The position numbers and the translations under genes are program-made. A DNA stretch of 64,000 nucleotides from NCBI GenBank assembly GCA_020845635.1, contig JADLFI010000018.1, positions 62,001 through 126,000 on the forward strand, read 5' to 3'. The notes under the pieces are model-generated. The model saw only the letters and a program-made list of their open reading frames with translations. It searched no databases and was not told the origin of the DNA. Positions 1 to 8,925 of the stretch are shown here, one piece after another. Source of the stretch: Bacteroidia bacterium (GTDB lineage Bacteria > Bacteroidota > Bacteroidia > UBA4408). Within the stretch, counting starts at the first letter, position 1. Every line of letters begins with the position of its first letter.

Positions 1-513
1 TTTTTTCTCTATAAACTGTTTCTCTACGGTTTTTATCTTACTTTCTGTGGTTTTTTTGGTAGAACTTGGTTTTTTTGTAGTATTAACTTTAGTCTTAGCC
101 ACTTGTGAATTTACTTTAGCGGCTTTTTTACTTTTTACGGATATTTTATTTTTTTCAACTTTACTAGGACTGTTTTTTTTAGTAGAAGACTTAGTAATTG
201 TTTTTTTGTTTAATTTATTACTTTTAGAAATAGACTCAGTTTTTTTTCGGGCTGAGGTTAACTTAGAATCTACTTTTGATAATTTAACATTCTTATTTGA
301 ACTAGATTTCTTGGCCACTAAACTTACCTTTTTTGAGGAAATGATATTTTTCTTCTTAGGTGCATTTTTTGTGTTATCAGCGACTCTTTTTGCTGTTTTA
401 GCAGTTTTACTAGAAGATTTTGTTTTATTAGCAACTGTTTTTGCAACGGCTGTTTTAGGTTTAACCGTTTTCTTCTTCGTCACTGTCTTTTTTAAGGTTG
501 ATTTTATAGCCAT
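1..513 (-). CDS. Lysine-rich basic protein, truncated by window edge (possible N-terminal tail of a DksA/TraR-type or histone-H1-like protein)
   Basis: Minus strand reads from ATG (513-511) without a stop to base 1: MAIKSTLKKTVTKKKTVKPKTAVAKTVANKTKSSSKTAKTAKRVADNTKNAPKKKN... Very K/S/T/A rich. The plus-strand ORF 47..523 is its antisense shadow. Confidence 0.7.
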   Translation of the reverse strand, partial: MAIKSTLKKTVTKKKTVKPKTAVAKTVANKTKSSSKTAKTAKRVADNTKNAPKKKNIISSKKVSLVAKKSSSNKNVKLSKVDSKLTSARKKTESISKSNKLNKKTITKSSTKKNSPSKVEKNKISVKSKKAAKVNSQVAKTKVNTTKKPSSTKKTTESKIKTVEKQFIEKK

Positions 514-589
514 AATATTTTAATTATTTTCGCCCATAAATAATTTTTGGGCAATGTAATATTTATTTTTGAATCTTAAAATTTTTTTA

Positions 590-1333
590 ATGGCTCTAAT
601 TCACAGTTTTGAATCGTCAGGGAATTTCCTCTTCAAGTATCGCGGACAATTTCCTATAGTTTTGTTTTTTCTATGTATTCCTTATGTTTATACTACTAAT
701 TATCAGGATATTGCAATAAGTAATCAGAGGTTGTTTTTGTGGTTAGGTGTTTTACTTTGTATAGCAGGTTTTTTTATTCGAGCGGTAACTATTGGAAATA
801 CGCCTAAAGGAACTTCGGGACGAAATACCCAACAACAAGTGGCTGAACAACTGAATACCAGTGGAATTTACTCGATAGTACGCCATCCCTTATACTTGGG
901 AAACTATTTAATGTGGGCTGGAATTGTTGTTTATGTAATGAATTTTAGTTTTTTTCTTATTTTTTCAATGGCTTATTGGATTTATTATGAGAGAATAATG
1001 TTTGCAGAAGAAAGGTTTTTAGAAAAAAAATTCGGGAATAATTATTTAGAATGGTCTAAACAAGTTCCGGCATTTATACCATCGTTTAAAAACTATATTA
1101 AATCAAACGGGTCTTTTTCTTTTAAATCAATCTTGAGGCGCGAATATTCAGGTGTTTTGGCTACAGTTATTGGTTTTGTTTATATACAATTTTTGCGGAA
1201 TATCTTTGCCATTCAAAAAGTATTTATTTCTACAAATTTTATGACCGTTCTAGGATTAACCATTGCGGCAGCACTTATTTTAAGATCATTGAAGCATTAT
1301 ACCGGTATTCTTAATGAATCTGATAAGGATTAG
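590..1333 (+). CDS. Isoprenylcysteine carboxyl methyltransferase (ICMT/PEMT)-like membrane methyltransferase
   Basis: Multi-TM protein with SGIYSIVRHPLYLGNYLMW (RHPxYxGxxL-type motif). ATG at 590 is likely; the ORF track starts at a TTG at 569. Confidence 0.7.
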   Translation: MALIHSFESSGNFLFKYRGQFPIVLFFLCIPYVYTTNYQDIAISNQRLFLWLGVLLCIAGFFIRAVTIGNTPKGTSGRNTQQQVAEQLNTSGIYSIVRHPLYLGNYLMWAGIVVYVMNFSFFLIFSMAYWIYYERIMFAEERFLEKKFGNNYLEWSKQVPAFIPSFKNYIKSNGSFSFKSILRREYSGVLATVIGFVYIQFLRNIFAIQKVFISTNFMTVLGLTIAAALILRSLKHYTGILNESDKD

Positions 1334-1431
1334 AGTATAGTGCGGTTAGAAAGGCTAAAGAATTTGATTTACTTTTTTAGTTGTTTTATTTATCTTTAAA
1401 TTGCGAAACTGAATTATTTTATAAATAAAAG

Positions 1432-1445
1432 ATGATATAAATCAT
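1432..1445. promoter_or_regulatory. Candidate Crp/Fnr-family box (ATGATATAAATCAT) upstream of the cbb3 operon
   Basis: Inverted repeat ATGAT-ATAA-ATCAT matches the TGAT-N4-ATCA core of FNR-type sites, about 78 bp before ccoS. Confidence 0.5.
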
Positions 1446-1522
1446 GTTTGAGTCTGATTAATGTCATTGAGATAGTTAATTGCTTAAAATAATTTTACCC
1501 CTGTAAAAACCCGAGGAGTCTA

Positions 1523-1732
1523 ATGACTGTAATGATTGTATTAATAGGATTTAGCTTATTACTGGCTGTTAGTTTTTTGATTGCCTTTTTGAGGTCTGTT
1601 AAAAACGGTCAGTTTGATGATGATTATACCCCATCAGTAAGGATTTTATTAGATGACATCACAGTAAAAACTGAGGAAAAGAAAGAATCAAACCAATCAA
1701 TAATTTCAAATCACACAAAAAACCAAGCGTAA
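1523..1732 (+). CDS. ccoS: cbb3-type cytochrome oxidase assembly protein CcoS
   Basis: Small single-TM protein followed by an acidic segment (FLRSVKNGQFDDDYTPSVRILLDD), immediately upstream of ccoNO. Confidence 0.85.
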   Translation: MTVMIVLIGFSLLLAVSFLIAFLRSVKNGQFDDDYTPSVRILLDDITVKTEEKKESNQSIISNHTKNQA

Positions 1733-1736
1733 ATTT

Positions 1737-3860
1737 ATGGAACAAGAAAAGTTTTATTATGATAATAAGATTGTAAAACTATTTGCTTATGCAACTATTT
1801 TTTGGGGTCTAATAGGCATGTCGGTAGGCTTGCTGGTGGCTTTACAATTTGTATTTCCTGAGTTAAGTTTTAATTGGGCTCCAACTACTTTTGGACGTGT
1901 ACGTCCGGTGCATACTAATGCAGTAATTTTTGCCTTTGTGGGTAATGGAATTTTTACAGGGGTGTATTATTCCTTGCAACGATTGTGTAAAACCCGTATG
2001 TATAGTGATGTAATGAGCAAAATGCATTTTTGGGGTTGGCAGTTAATCATTGTTGTTGGGGCACTAACCTTATTTGCAGGTTTTACTACAGGGAAAGAAT
2101 ATGCCGAACTGGAATGGCCGGTTGATATTGCCATAACATTTATATGGGTAATATTTGGTTGGAATATGTTTGGAACCATATTAAACCGAAGAGAAAGGCA
2201 TTTATATGTGGCTATATGGTTTTACATTGGAACATTTGTAACCGTTGCCGTATTACATATAGTTAACTCTATTGAATTGCCCATTTCGGCATTTAAGAGC
2301 TATAGCGTTTATGCGGGAGTTCAAGATGCACTAGTGCAATGGTGGTATGGTCACAATGCAGTGGCTTTTTTCCTTACTACTCCATACTTAGGCATTATGT
2401 ATTACTTTGTACCTAAGGCTGCAGAGCGTCCGGTATATAGTTACAGATTAAGTATTGTGCACTTTTGGGCCTTAATATTTCTATATATTTGGGCAGGCCC
2501 GCATCATTTATTATATACAGCTTTGCCCGACTGGGCGCAATCATTAGGGGTGGTGTTTTCAGTAATGTTAATTGCACCGTCATGGGGAGGTATGATAAAT
2601 GGGTTATTAACGCTTCGTGGTGCTTGGGATAAAGTTCGTGAAGATGTGGTGTTAAAGTTTTTTGTAGTAGCTATTACAGCTTATGGAATGGCTACTTTTG
2701 AAGGGCCAATGCTATCATTGAAAAATGTTAACGCTATAGCTCACTATACTGATTGGATTGTAGCACACGTTCACGTGGGTGCATTAGGTTGGAATGGCTT
2801 TATTACCTTTGGAATGCTGTATTGGTTGTATCCAAAACTTTTTAAAACCCAGTTGTTCTCTAAGAAGTTAGCTAACTTTCATTTCTGGATTGCCACTATT
2901 GGAATATTGTTTTATGCTGTTCCGTTATATTGGGCTGGTTTTACTCAGAGCCTTATGTGGAAAGAGTTTACAGCCGAAGGTTTCTTGCAATATCCCAACT
3001 TTTTGGAAACCGTAAAGCAAATTATTCCTTTATATGCTTTGCGCTCATTAGGAGGAGCTTTGTATTTAATAGGTTTTATTGTAATGATTTATAATTTAAT
3101 TAAAACGGCTAAACAAGGTAATGAAGTTTCCGATGATGAAGCTTATGCAGCCCCTTTGGCTAAGGTATACCAGCCACATGGAAAGGAGCATTGGCATAGG
3201 GTTATTGAACGTAAGCCAATACAAATGTTAATATGGAGTTTAATAGTGATTTTAATAGGAGGTATTATAGAAATGATTCCAACATTTATGGTAAAATCAA
3301 ATATACCAACTATTTCGAGCGTTAAGCCATATACCCCTCTAGAGTTACAAGGACGCGATATTTATGTTAGAGAGGGGTGCTATACTTGCCACTCGCAAAT
3401 GATTAGGCCGTTTAGATCAGAAACAGAGCGTTATGGGGAGTATTCAAAGGCCGGAGAGTTTGTTTATGATTTTCCTTTTCAATGGGGGTCAAAAAGAACC
3501 GGACCCGATTTAGCACGTATTGGAGGAAAATACCCGGATTCCTGGCATTTTAATCACATGGAAGACCCATCAAGTATGTCGCCAGGTTCTATAATGCCCG
3601 GTTATCCATGGTTAATTGAGAATGAATTAGATATTAGCAATACACCTGCAAAAATACGTGCTATGCAAAAATTAGGTGTTCCATACCCTGAAGGGTTTGC
3701 AGAAGAGGCCAACAAAAACTTATTGCAGCAAGCTGAGAAGATTGCTAAGAGTTTGAATAAAGATGGAATTGAAGTTAAATCTGATAGAGAGATTGTTGCC
3801 TTAATTGCCTATTTACAACGTATGGGAACTGATATTAAAGGAAACAAAACATCAAAATAA
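1737..3860 (+). CDS. ccoNO: cbb3-type cytochrome c oxidase, fused subunits I (CcoN) and II (CcoO)
   Basis: N-terminal haem-copper oxidase subunit I with conserved His motifs (e.g. VAHVHVGALGWNG, GPHHLLYTALPDW). C-terminal CcoO with GCYTCHSQMIRPF haem c site and GPDLARIGGKYPDSWHFNHMEDP. Confidence 0.95.
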   Translation: MEQEKFYYDNKIVKLFAYATIFWGLIGMSVGLLVALQFVFPELSFNWAPTTFGRVRPVHTNAVIFAFVGNGIFTGVYYSLQRLCKTRMYSDVMSKMHFWGWQLIIVVGALTLFAGFTTGKEYAELEWPVDIAITFIWVIFGWNMFGTILNRRERHLYVAIWFYIGTFVTVAVLHIVNSIELPISAFKSYSVYAGVQDALVQWWYGHNAVAFFLTTPYLGIMYYFVPKAAERPVYSYRLSIVHFWALIFLYIWAGPHHLLYTALPDWAQSLGVVFSVMLIAPSWGGMINGLLTLRGAWDKVREDVVLKFFVVAITAYGMATFEGPMLSLKNVNAIAHYTDWIVAHVHVGALGWNGFITFGMLYWLYPKLFKTQLFSKKLANFHFWIATIGILFYAVPLYWAGFTQSLMWKEFTAEGFLQYPNFLETVKQIIPLYALRSLGGALYLIGFIVMIYNLIKTAKQGNEVSDDEAYAAPLAKVYQPHGKEHWHRVIERKPIQMLIWSLIVILIGGIIEMIPTFMVKSNIPTISSVKPYTPLELQGRDIYVREGCYTCHSQMIRPFRSETERYGEYSKAGEFVYDFPFQWGSKRTGPDLARIGGKYPDSWHFNHMEDPSSMSPGSIMPGYPWLIENELDISNTPAKIRAMQKLGVPYPEGFAEEANKNLLQQAEKIAKSLNKDGIEVKSDREIVALIAYLQRMGTDIKGNKTSK

Positions 3861-3879
3861 CAAATAAATTGACTGTACA

Positions 3880-4065
3880 ATGAAATTTAGGAATTACCTT
3901 GAAAGCATTACAGGAATAGAAATCTATCCTTTAATCTCTTTAATCATTTTTGTAGCATTTTTTATTATACTGCTATACTATGTATTTAAGGCAGATAGAA
4001 GCTATATTAAACATCTTGAAGAATTACCTTTTGATAAAGAACAAAAATCAAATATCTATGAATAA
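3880..4065 (+). CDS. ccoQ: cbb3-type oxidase small subunit CcoQ/FixQ-like
   Basis: 61 aa single-TM protein between ccoNO and ccoP. Confidence 0.75.
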   Translation: MKFRNYLESITGIEIYPLISLIIFVAFFIILLYYVFKADRSYIKHLEELPFDKEQKSNIYE

Positions 4066-5227
4066 TCAGTTTAACTTATTTTCTGGAAAAAAGTTTCTGA
4101 CCGCTTTGCTATTAGGGCTGTTAAATATTAACTTATATGCAGCAGAAGCCGAAAAAACAGTTCAGGAGAATGTAATAGTAACCAATAATTTGTTTTGGAT
4201 ATTACTCATTATAATTTTGTTATTATTATTCTTCATTACCTCATTAAGTAATGCTTTGAAGAATTTATCGCAGATAAATTTAAAAGATTATAAAGAAAAA
4301 CCTTCAAAGCCAAAAGTACAAACCAATGTTATTATAGGAGTTATTGCTTTTGCAGCAACTTTTATGGGTAACTTTTCTTTAAAGGCTCAAGAGACGGTTG
4401 AAGCAGAGGCAAGTTCCTCTTTTTTATCCCCAAAGATGTACGGTGGCCTAAGCCCCGATATCTTTTGGATAATGATTATAGCTATTGTTTTTGAGTTAAT
4501 AGTAGTTTTTATTTTAATAGGGGCAATACAGAAAATGCTAAGTATGTTAAACGAAGCAAGTGGCTTAGCTCAGGAAAAAAGTATTTCTGTATTTAATTTT
4601 TCGAGACTTTCGGCTAGTATTAATGATGCCGTGCCTATTGAAAGCGAGCAGGAAATAATGACAGATCATGAGTATGATGGAATCAGAGAGTTGGACAATA
4701 ATTTACCCCCTTGGTGGAAATATGGTTTCTATTTAACCATCGTTGTTTCGATTGTTTATTTATTATCCTATCATGTTTTTCAAACCAGTCCGCTGCAGCT
4801 TGAAGAGTATCAAAGAGAAATGGATATTGCAGCTTTAGAGAAAGAAGCGTATTTAAAATCGGAAGCCGGTAATATAAATGAAAACAATGTTACCTTAGTA
4901 ACCACTGCTGATGGTATAAATTCCGGAAAAAATATTTATAAGGATAATTGTGCTGCTTGCCATGGTCAGGCAGGAGAGGGTACTGTAGGCCCCAACCTTA
5001 CAGATGAATATTGGTTACACGGAGGAGGTGTTAAAAATATATTTAAAACCATAAAGTATGGTGTTCCGGCTAAAGGTATGATAGCATGGCAAGCTCAGTT
5101 AACACCTGTACAAATTCAACAAGTGTCGAGTTTTATTGTTTCGTTAAAAGGAACTAATCCTCCGGGGGCTAAGGAACCACAAGGAGATTTATTTAAAGAA
5201 GACGATTTGCCTCAAACGGAAAAATAG
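4058..5227 (+). CDS. ccoP: cbb3-type cytochrome c oxidase subunit III (CcoP), one CXXCH
   Basis: N-terminal domain motif (NNLPPWWKYGFYLTIVVSIVYLLSYH) and a single haem c motif CAACH. Internal ATG at 4058 (MNNQFNLF) preferred over the 3980 ORF start. Confidence 0.9.
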   Translation: MNNQFNLFSGKKFLTALLLGLLNINLYAAEAEKTVQENVIVTNNLFWILLIIILLLLFFITSLSNALKNLSQINLKDYKEKPSKPKVQTNVIIGVIAFAATFMGNFSLKAQETVEAEASSSFLSPKMYGGLSPDIFWIMIIAIVFELIVVFILIGAIQKMLSMLNEASGLAQEKSISVFNFSRLSASINDAVPIESEQEIMTDHEYDGIRELDNNLPPWWKYGFYLTIVVSIVYLLSYHVFQTSPLQLEEYQREMDIAALEKEAYLKSEAGNINENNVTLVTTADGINSGKNIYKDNCAACHGQAGEGTVGPNLTDEYWLHGGGVKNIFKTIKYGVPAKGMIAWQAQLTPVQIQQVSSFIVSLKGTNPPGAKEPQGDLFKEDDLPQTEK

Positions 5228-5291
5228 GTTAGCCTAATTATATTCAATTTTATATGAAATAGTACTTAATTTCTTGCAGTAAAGAAAGGAA

Positions 5292-6704
5292 ATGGACTCG
5301 AATAACAATAGTAAACCTGATTTAGATCAATCGTTCAGAGATTCGGTATCAACTGTTGCCAAAGATGGGAAAAGGGTGTGGATTTTTCCACTTAAACCCA
5401 AAGGTAAATTTTACGATTATCGAACATGGTTTAGCTACTTTTGCTTGATTTTGTTGTTTGGGTTGCCTTTCGTGAAAATAGATGGCAATCCACTACTCTT
5501 GTTAAATATTATTGAGCGGAAGTTTATTATTTTCGGTATAGTTTTTTGGCCTCAAGATTTTGCTTTGTTTGGTTTAGCCATGATTACATTCATGGTTTTT
5601 ATTGTATTGTTTACTGCCGTATTCGGCCGATTGTTTTGTGGATGGGCATGTCCCCAAACTATTTTTATGGAAATGGTTTTCCGAAAGATTGAATATTGGA
5701 TTGAGGGCGATATGGCTTATCAGAAACTATTGGATAAGATGCCATGGAATGCCGAAAAAATAAGAAAGAAAACCATGAAGTATTTTCTCTTCTTTTTGGT
5801 TTCATTCATCATCTCAAACACATTTTTAGCTTATATTATTGGTGTTGATGAATTGTATAAAATTATTACTGAGCCTGTTTCACAACATATTGGGGGATTA
5901 ACCGCTATATTTTTATTTACGGGTGTATTTTATTTTGTATATAGTTATATGCGCGAACAAGTGTGTATTGTGGTTTGTCCATATGGTCGTCTTCAGGGGG
6001 TTTTGTTAGACAGAAACTCAATTGTAGTGGCTTATGATTATATGAGAGGGGAACAAAGGGCTAAGTTTAAAAAGAATCAGGAGCGAACAGCTGGCGACTG
6101 TGTAGATTGTAATTTATGTGTGAAGGTGTGTCCCACAGGTATTGATATTAGAAACGGAACACAAATGGAGTGTATTAACTGCACCGCTTGTATTGATGCT
6201 TGCGATAATATGATGGATGCCGTGAATTTACCCAAAGGACTTATCAGATACACCTCGGAAAACCAAATAGAAAAGAAAAAGCCTTTTAAAATAACCTCAA
6301 GAATTATTGTATATAGTGCATTGCTATTATTGCTTTTGGTGGGACTTATTTCGGCATTATTGGTACGTAGTGATGTTGAAACTACCATACTACGTACAGC
6401 CGGTTTAATGTATCAGGAACAACCAAATGAAAAAATAAGCAACCTTTATAATTATAAAGTTGTTAATAAAACCTTCAATAATAAGAACTTGACATTTAAA
6501 CTGGAAGATTTTGACGGAGAGTTTCGGTTTATTGGCCAAGAACAATTAACTCTAAAGGGGCAAGAGCTTAAAGAAGGAGAATTCTTTTTGATTGTGGACA
6601 AGAAAAATATAAAGCAAAGAAGTACAAAAATTAAGATTGGGGTTTACGAAAATGGGAAGAGAATAGAAACTATCAAAACCAAGTTTTTAGGTAAAAGTTT
6701 TTAG
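5292..6704 (+). CDS. ccoG: Cytochrome c oxidase accessory protein CcoG (polyferredoxin)
   Basis: FCGWACPQTIFMEMVFRKIEYWIEGD and two 4Fe-4S ferredoxin motifs (CVDCNLCVKVCPTGIDIR, CINCTACIDACD). Confidence 0.95.
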   Translation: MDSNNNSKPDLDQSFRDSVSTVAKDGKRVWIFPLKPKGKFYDYRTWFSYFCLILLFGLPFVKIDGNPLLLLNIIERKFIIFGIVFWPQDFALFGLAMITFMVFIVLFTAVFGRLFCGWACPQTIFMEMVFRKIEYWIEGDMAYQKLLDKMPWNAEKIRKKTMKYFLFFLVSFIISNTFLAYIIGVDELYKIITEPVSQHIGGLTAIFLFTGVFYFVYSYMREQVCIVVCPYGRLQGVLLDRNSIVVAYDYMRGEQRAKFKKNQERTAGDCVDCNLCVKVCPTGIDIRNGTQMECINCTACIDACDNMMDAVNLPKGLIRYTSENQIEKKKPFKITSRIIVYSALLLLLLVGLISALLVRSDVETTILRTAGLMYQEQPNEKISNLYNYKVVNKTFNNKNLTFKLEDFDGEFRFIGQEQLTLKGQELKEGEFFLIVDKKNIKQRSTKIKIGVYENGKRIETIKTKFLGKSF

Positions 6705-6732
6705 TTTATTCAGATGTAATAATATATTTAAC

Positions 6733-7164
6733 ATGAATTGGGGAGCAAAGATTGTAGTAGTGTTTGTATTGTTTGTTAGTATGATACTTACTTTAGTTTA
6801 TAAATCATCACAACAAAAGGTTGATTTGGTGGCACCTAATTATTATGAACAAGAGTTGAAGTATCAGGAAAAAATTGATGGTATAAATAATTTAAACACA
6901 AATAATAATACCTTATCGGTAATGACAAGCAACAATGCTGTAGAGTTTATTTTTGATACCTTACAAGGGACACCGGAAGGTAGTATTTTATTTTTTAAAC
7001 CTGATAATGCCAAAGCCGATTTTAATACCCCAATTAAAACAGATGATTCAGGACGGCAAATTATTTTAAAACAAGATTTATTTAACGGGCTTTATATTGT
7101 AAAGATTGATTGGAAACAAAACGGTAATCATTATTTTAAGGAGGAACGAATTAGAATTAATTAA
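6733..7164 (+). CDS. ccoH: FixH/CcoH family protein
   Basis: N-terminal TM helix, YYEQELKYQEKIDG motif, position after ccoG. Confidence 0.85.
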   Translation: MNWGAKIVVVFVLFVSMILTLVYKSSQQKVDLVAPNYYEQELKYQEKIDGINNLNTNNNTLSVMTSNNAVEFIFDTLQGTPEGSILFFKPDNAKADFNTPIKTDDSGRQIILKQDLFNGLYIVKIDWKQNGNHYFKEERIRIN

Positions 7165-7898
7165 TGACTGCATATTTTCTTACAGCATTTACTATTGGTA
7201 TTATGGGTAGCTCTCATTGTGTTGGAATGTGTGGTCCATTGGCTTTGGCTATTCCATTAAACAATCATCAAAAGTTTTACAGATTACTAGGCATCTTAAA
7301 TTATTTTTTGGGTAAAACACTTACCTACGGAATATTAGGATTATTTTCGGGGATGTTGGCCAAAGTAATAAATGTGGCAGGTTTTCAACAGTATTTGTCA
7401 ATATTTGCAGGAGTTTCCATTTTAGTGATTTTAGTATTCAACAGAAAAAAACAATCTAATACTTTTCTAAGTAAATTAAATCATCGGTGGTTACTTACTA
7501 TAAAAACTTACTTTGGAAAATTTATTCATCAAAAAAACTTGCTCTCGGCCTTTTTTATTGGATTAATAAACGGCTTATTACCGTGCGGACTTGTATATAT
7601 TGCATTGGCAGGTTCTATTGGTGCTGGCGGCTGGTGGCAAAGTGTTTTATATATGATGTTATTTGGTATATCATCTATGCCTTTATTAATGTTATTGATG
7701 CTTTTTAAATATCGTTTACAAACAACATTAGGGAAATATTTTAATAAGACTACACAAGCGTTTACAATAGCAATAGCCCTATTGTTAATTGTAAGAGGAT
7801 TGAACTTAGGGATTCCTTATATTAGCCCCAAGCAATATACCGAACAAAAAAATACAAACCTAGAATGTTGTGTTAAACCGGAAAGAGGTATGAAATAA
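7164..7898 (+). CDS. Sulfite exporter TauE/SafE-like (DsbD_2-type) membrane protein
   Basis: GSSHCVGMCGPLALAIP and LINGLLPCGLVYIALAGS motifs. Stop/start overlap with ccoH. Confidence 0.85.
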   Translation: MTAYFLTAFTIGIMGSSHCVGMCGPLALAIPLNNHQKFYRLLGILNYFLGKTLTYGILGLFSGMLAKVINVAGFQQYLSIFAGVSILVILVFNRKKQSNTFLSKLNHRWLLTIKTYFGKFIHQKNLLSAFFIGLINGLLPCGLVYIALAGSIGAGGWWQSVLYMMLFGISSMPLLMLLMLFKYRLQTTLGKYFNKTTQAFTIAIALLLIVRGLNLGIPYISPKQYTEQKNTNLECCVKPERGMK

Positions 7899-7922
7899 TT
7901 TTGAAGTTCAAACTTTACCCTT

Positions 7923-8441
7923 TTATTTATCAAAGTTTTCAAGTATAAGATTGGCATCGCTTAAAAATTTTGTTTCTTCTTTGCCGGGAGTAGCCCCCTG
8001 AGGATAACCTAAGGAGCCTATAGTAACCAAGTTAGTAGCACCTGTAGTTTCATTCTTCTCGGCAAATAAAAGCCAAACAGTGGGATACCCTCTAATGCCT
8101 AATGCCTGTTGTAAACCATTGTTTTGTTCTACCAAATCAGCACTTAATTGTTTTTTTCTAGGGAAATCGAGTTCTAATAAAACTACATTTTCTTTAGCCC
8201 ATTCAATAAAATCAGGTTTGCTAATCACATCCTTTTGTAATTTCATACACCAGCCACACCAATCGCTGCCGGTAAAGAATGCAAATATGGGTTTGTTTTT
8301 TTCTTTAGAGATTATACGTGCTTCTTCTAGGTATGAGTACCATGTTAACCCATTTTTATCAGTATGGGCAGAGCTTTGTGCCTTTGTGTTTAGGCTAAAG
8401 AAGATTGAAAATATAAAAAATAGAAGAATATTTTTTTTCAT
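7923..8441 (-). CDS. Secreted thioredoxin-family protein (CGWC active site)
   Basis: Signal peptide; FFTGSDWCGWCMKLQKDV; cis-Pro segment RGYPTVWLL. Confidence 0.85.
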   Translation of the reverse strand: MKKNILLFFIFSIFFSLNTKAQSSAHTDKNGLTWYSYLEEARIISKEKNKPIFAFFTGSDWCGWCMKLQKDVISKPDFIEWAKENVVLLELDFPRKKQLSADLVEQNNGLQQALGIRGYPTVWLLFAEKNETTGATNLVTIGSLGYPQGATPGKEETKFLSDANLILENFDK

Positions 8442-8473
8442 TTCTGTGTTAAGTATTAGAATTGATGAAATTG

Positions 8474-8887
8474 TTATTTACTTTTTTTCTTGCATTTACT
8501 GTTGTATGCATCTTGTGCATCGGGGGAGTCGAGTTTTATGGCTTTCTTTAAATCATCACAACTAGTTGGGTCATTTAATATACTTTTTACCAAACCTCTT
8601 TGACAATATGCCTCGGTATAGTCTTTATTCATCTGAATAGCTTTGTTATAATCATCTAAAGCTTCTTTGTAACTTTTTAATCCAAATAAAGCATTGCCTC
8701 GGTTAAAGTACACATAATCCGGTTGGGAAATTTTAAGGGCTTTGTTATAGCTTTCAATGGCCTTACTATATTGGGCTTTTACCAATAAGGCGTTCCCTTC
8801 AAAATAAAAATTATAAAACTCAGTACTTTGAGCACTACAATTGATGGCAAATAAAGCAATAACTAATAATGTAAAAATGCTTTTCAT
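8474..8887 (-). CDS. Tetratricopeptide-repeat protein
   Basis: Signal peptide and TPR repeats (AIESYNKALKISQPDYVYFNRGNALFGLKSYKEALDDYNKAIQMNKDYTEAY). Confidence 0.8.
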   Translation of the reverse strand: MKSIFTLLVIALFAINCSAQSTEFYNFYFEGNALLVKAQYSKAIESYNKALKISQPDYVYFNRGNALFGLKSYKEALDDYNKAIQMNKDYTEAYCQRGLVKSILNDPTSCDDLKKAIKLDSPDAQDAYNSKCKKKSK

Positions 8888-8925
8888 ATTCTCAAAAGTA
8901 CAACATTATTTTAAATATATGGTAT

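Noticed and set aside
47-523. 158-aa plus-strand hydrophobic ORF
   Set aside because: It is the antisense of a lysine-rich minus-strand reading frame (Lys codons read as Phe/Leu/Val); no independent coding signal.
1737-3860. CcoN-CcoO fusion as a novelty
   Set aside because: Fused CcoNO is common in Bacteroidetes, so it is annotated but not treated as a discovery.
3980-4057. N-terminal extension of the ccoP ORF
   Set aside because: It overlaps ccoQ in another frame. ATG 4058 gives a sensible signal/TM start.
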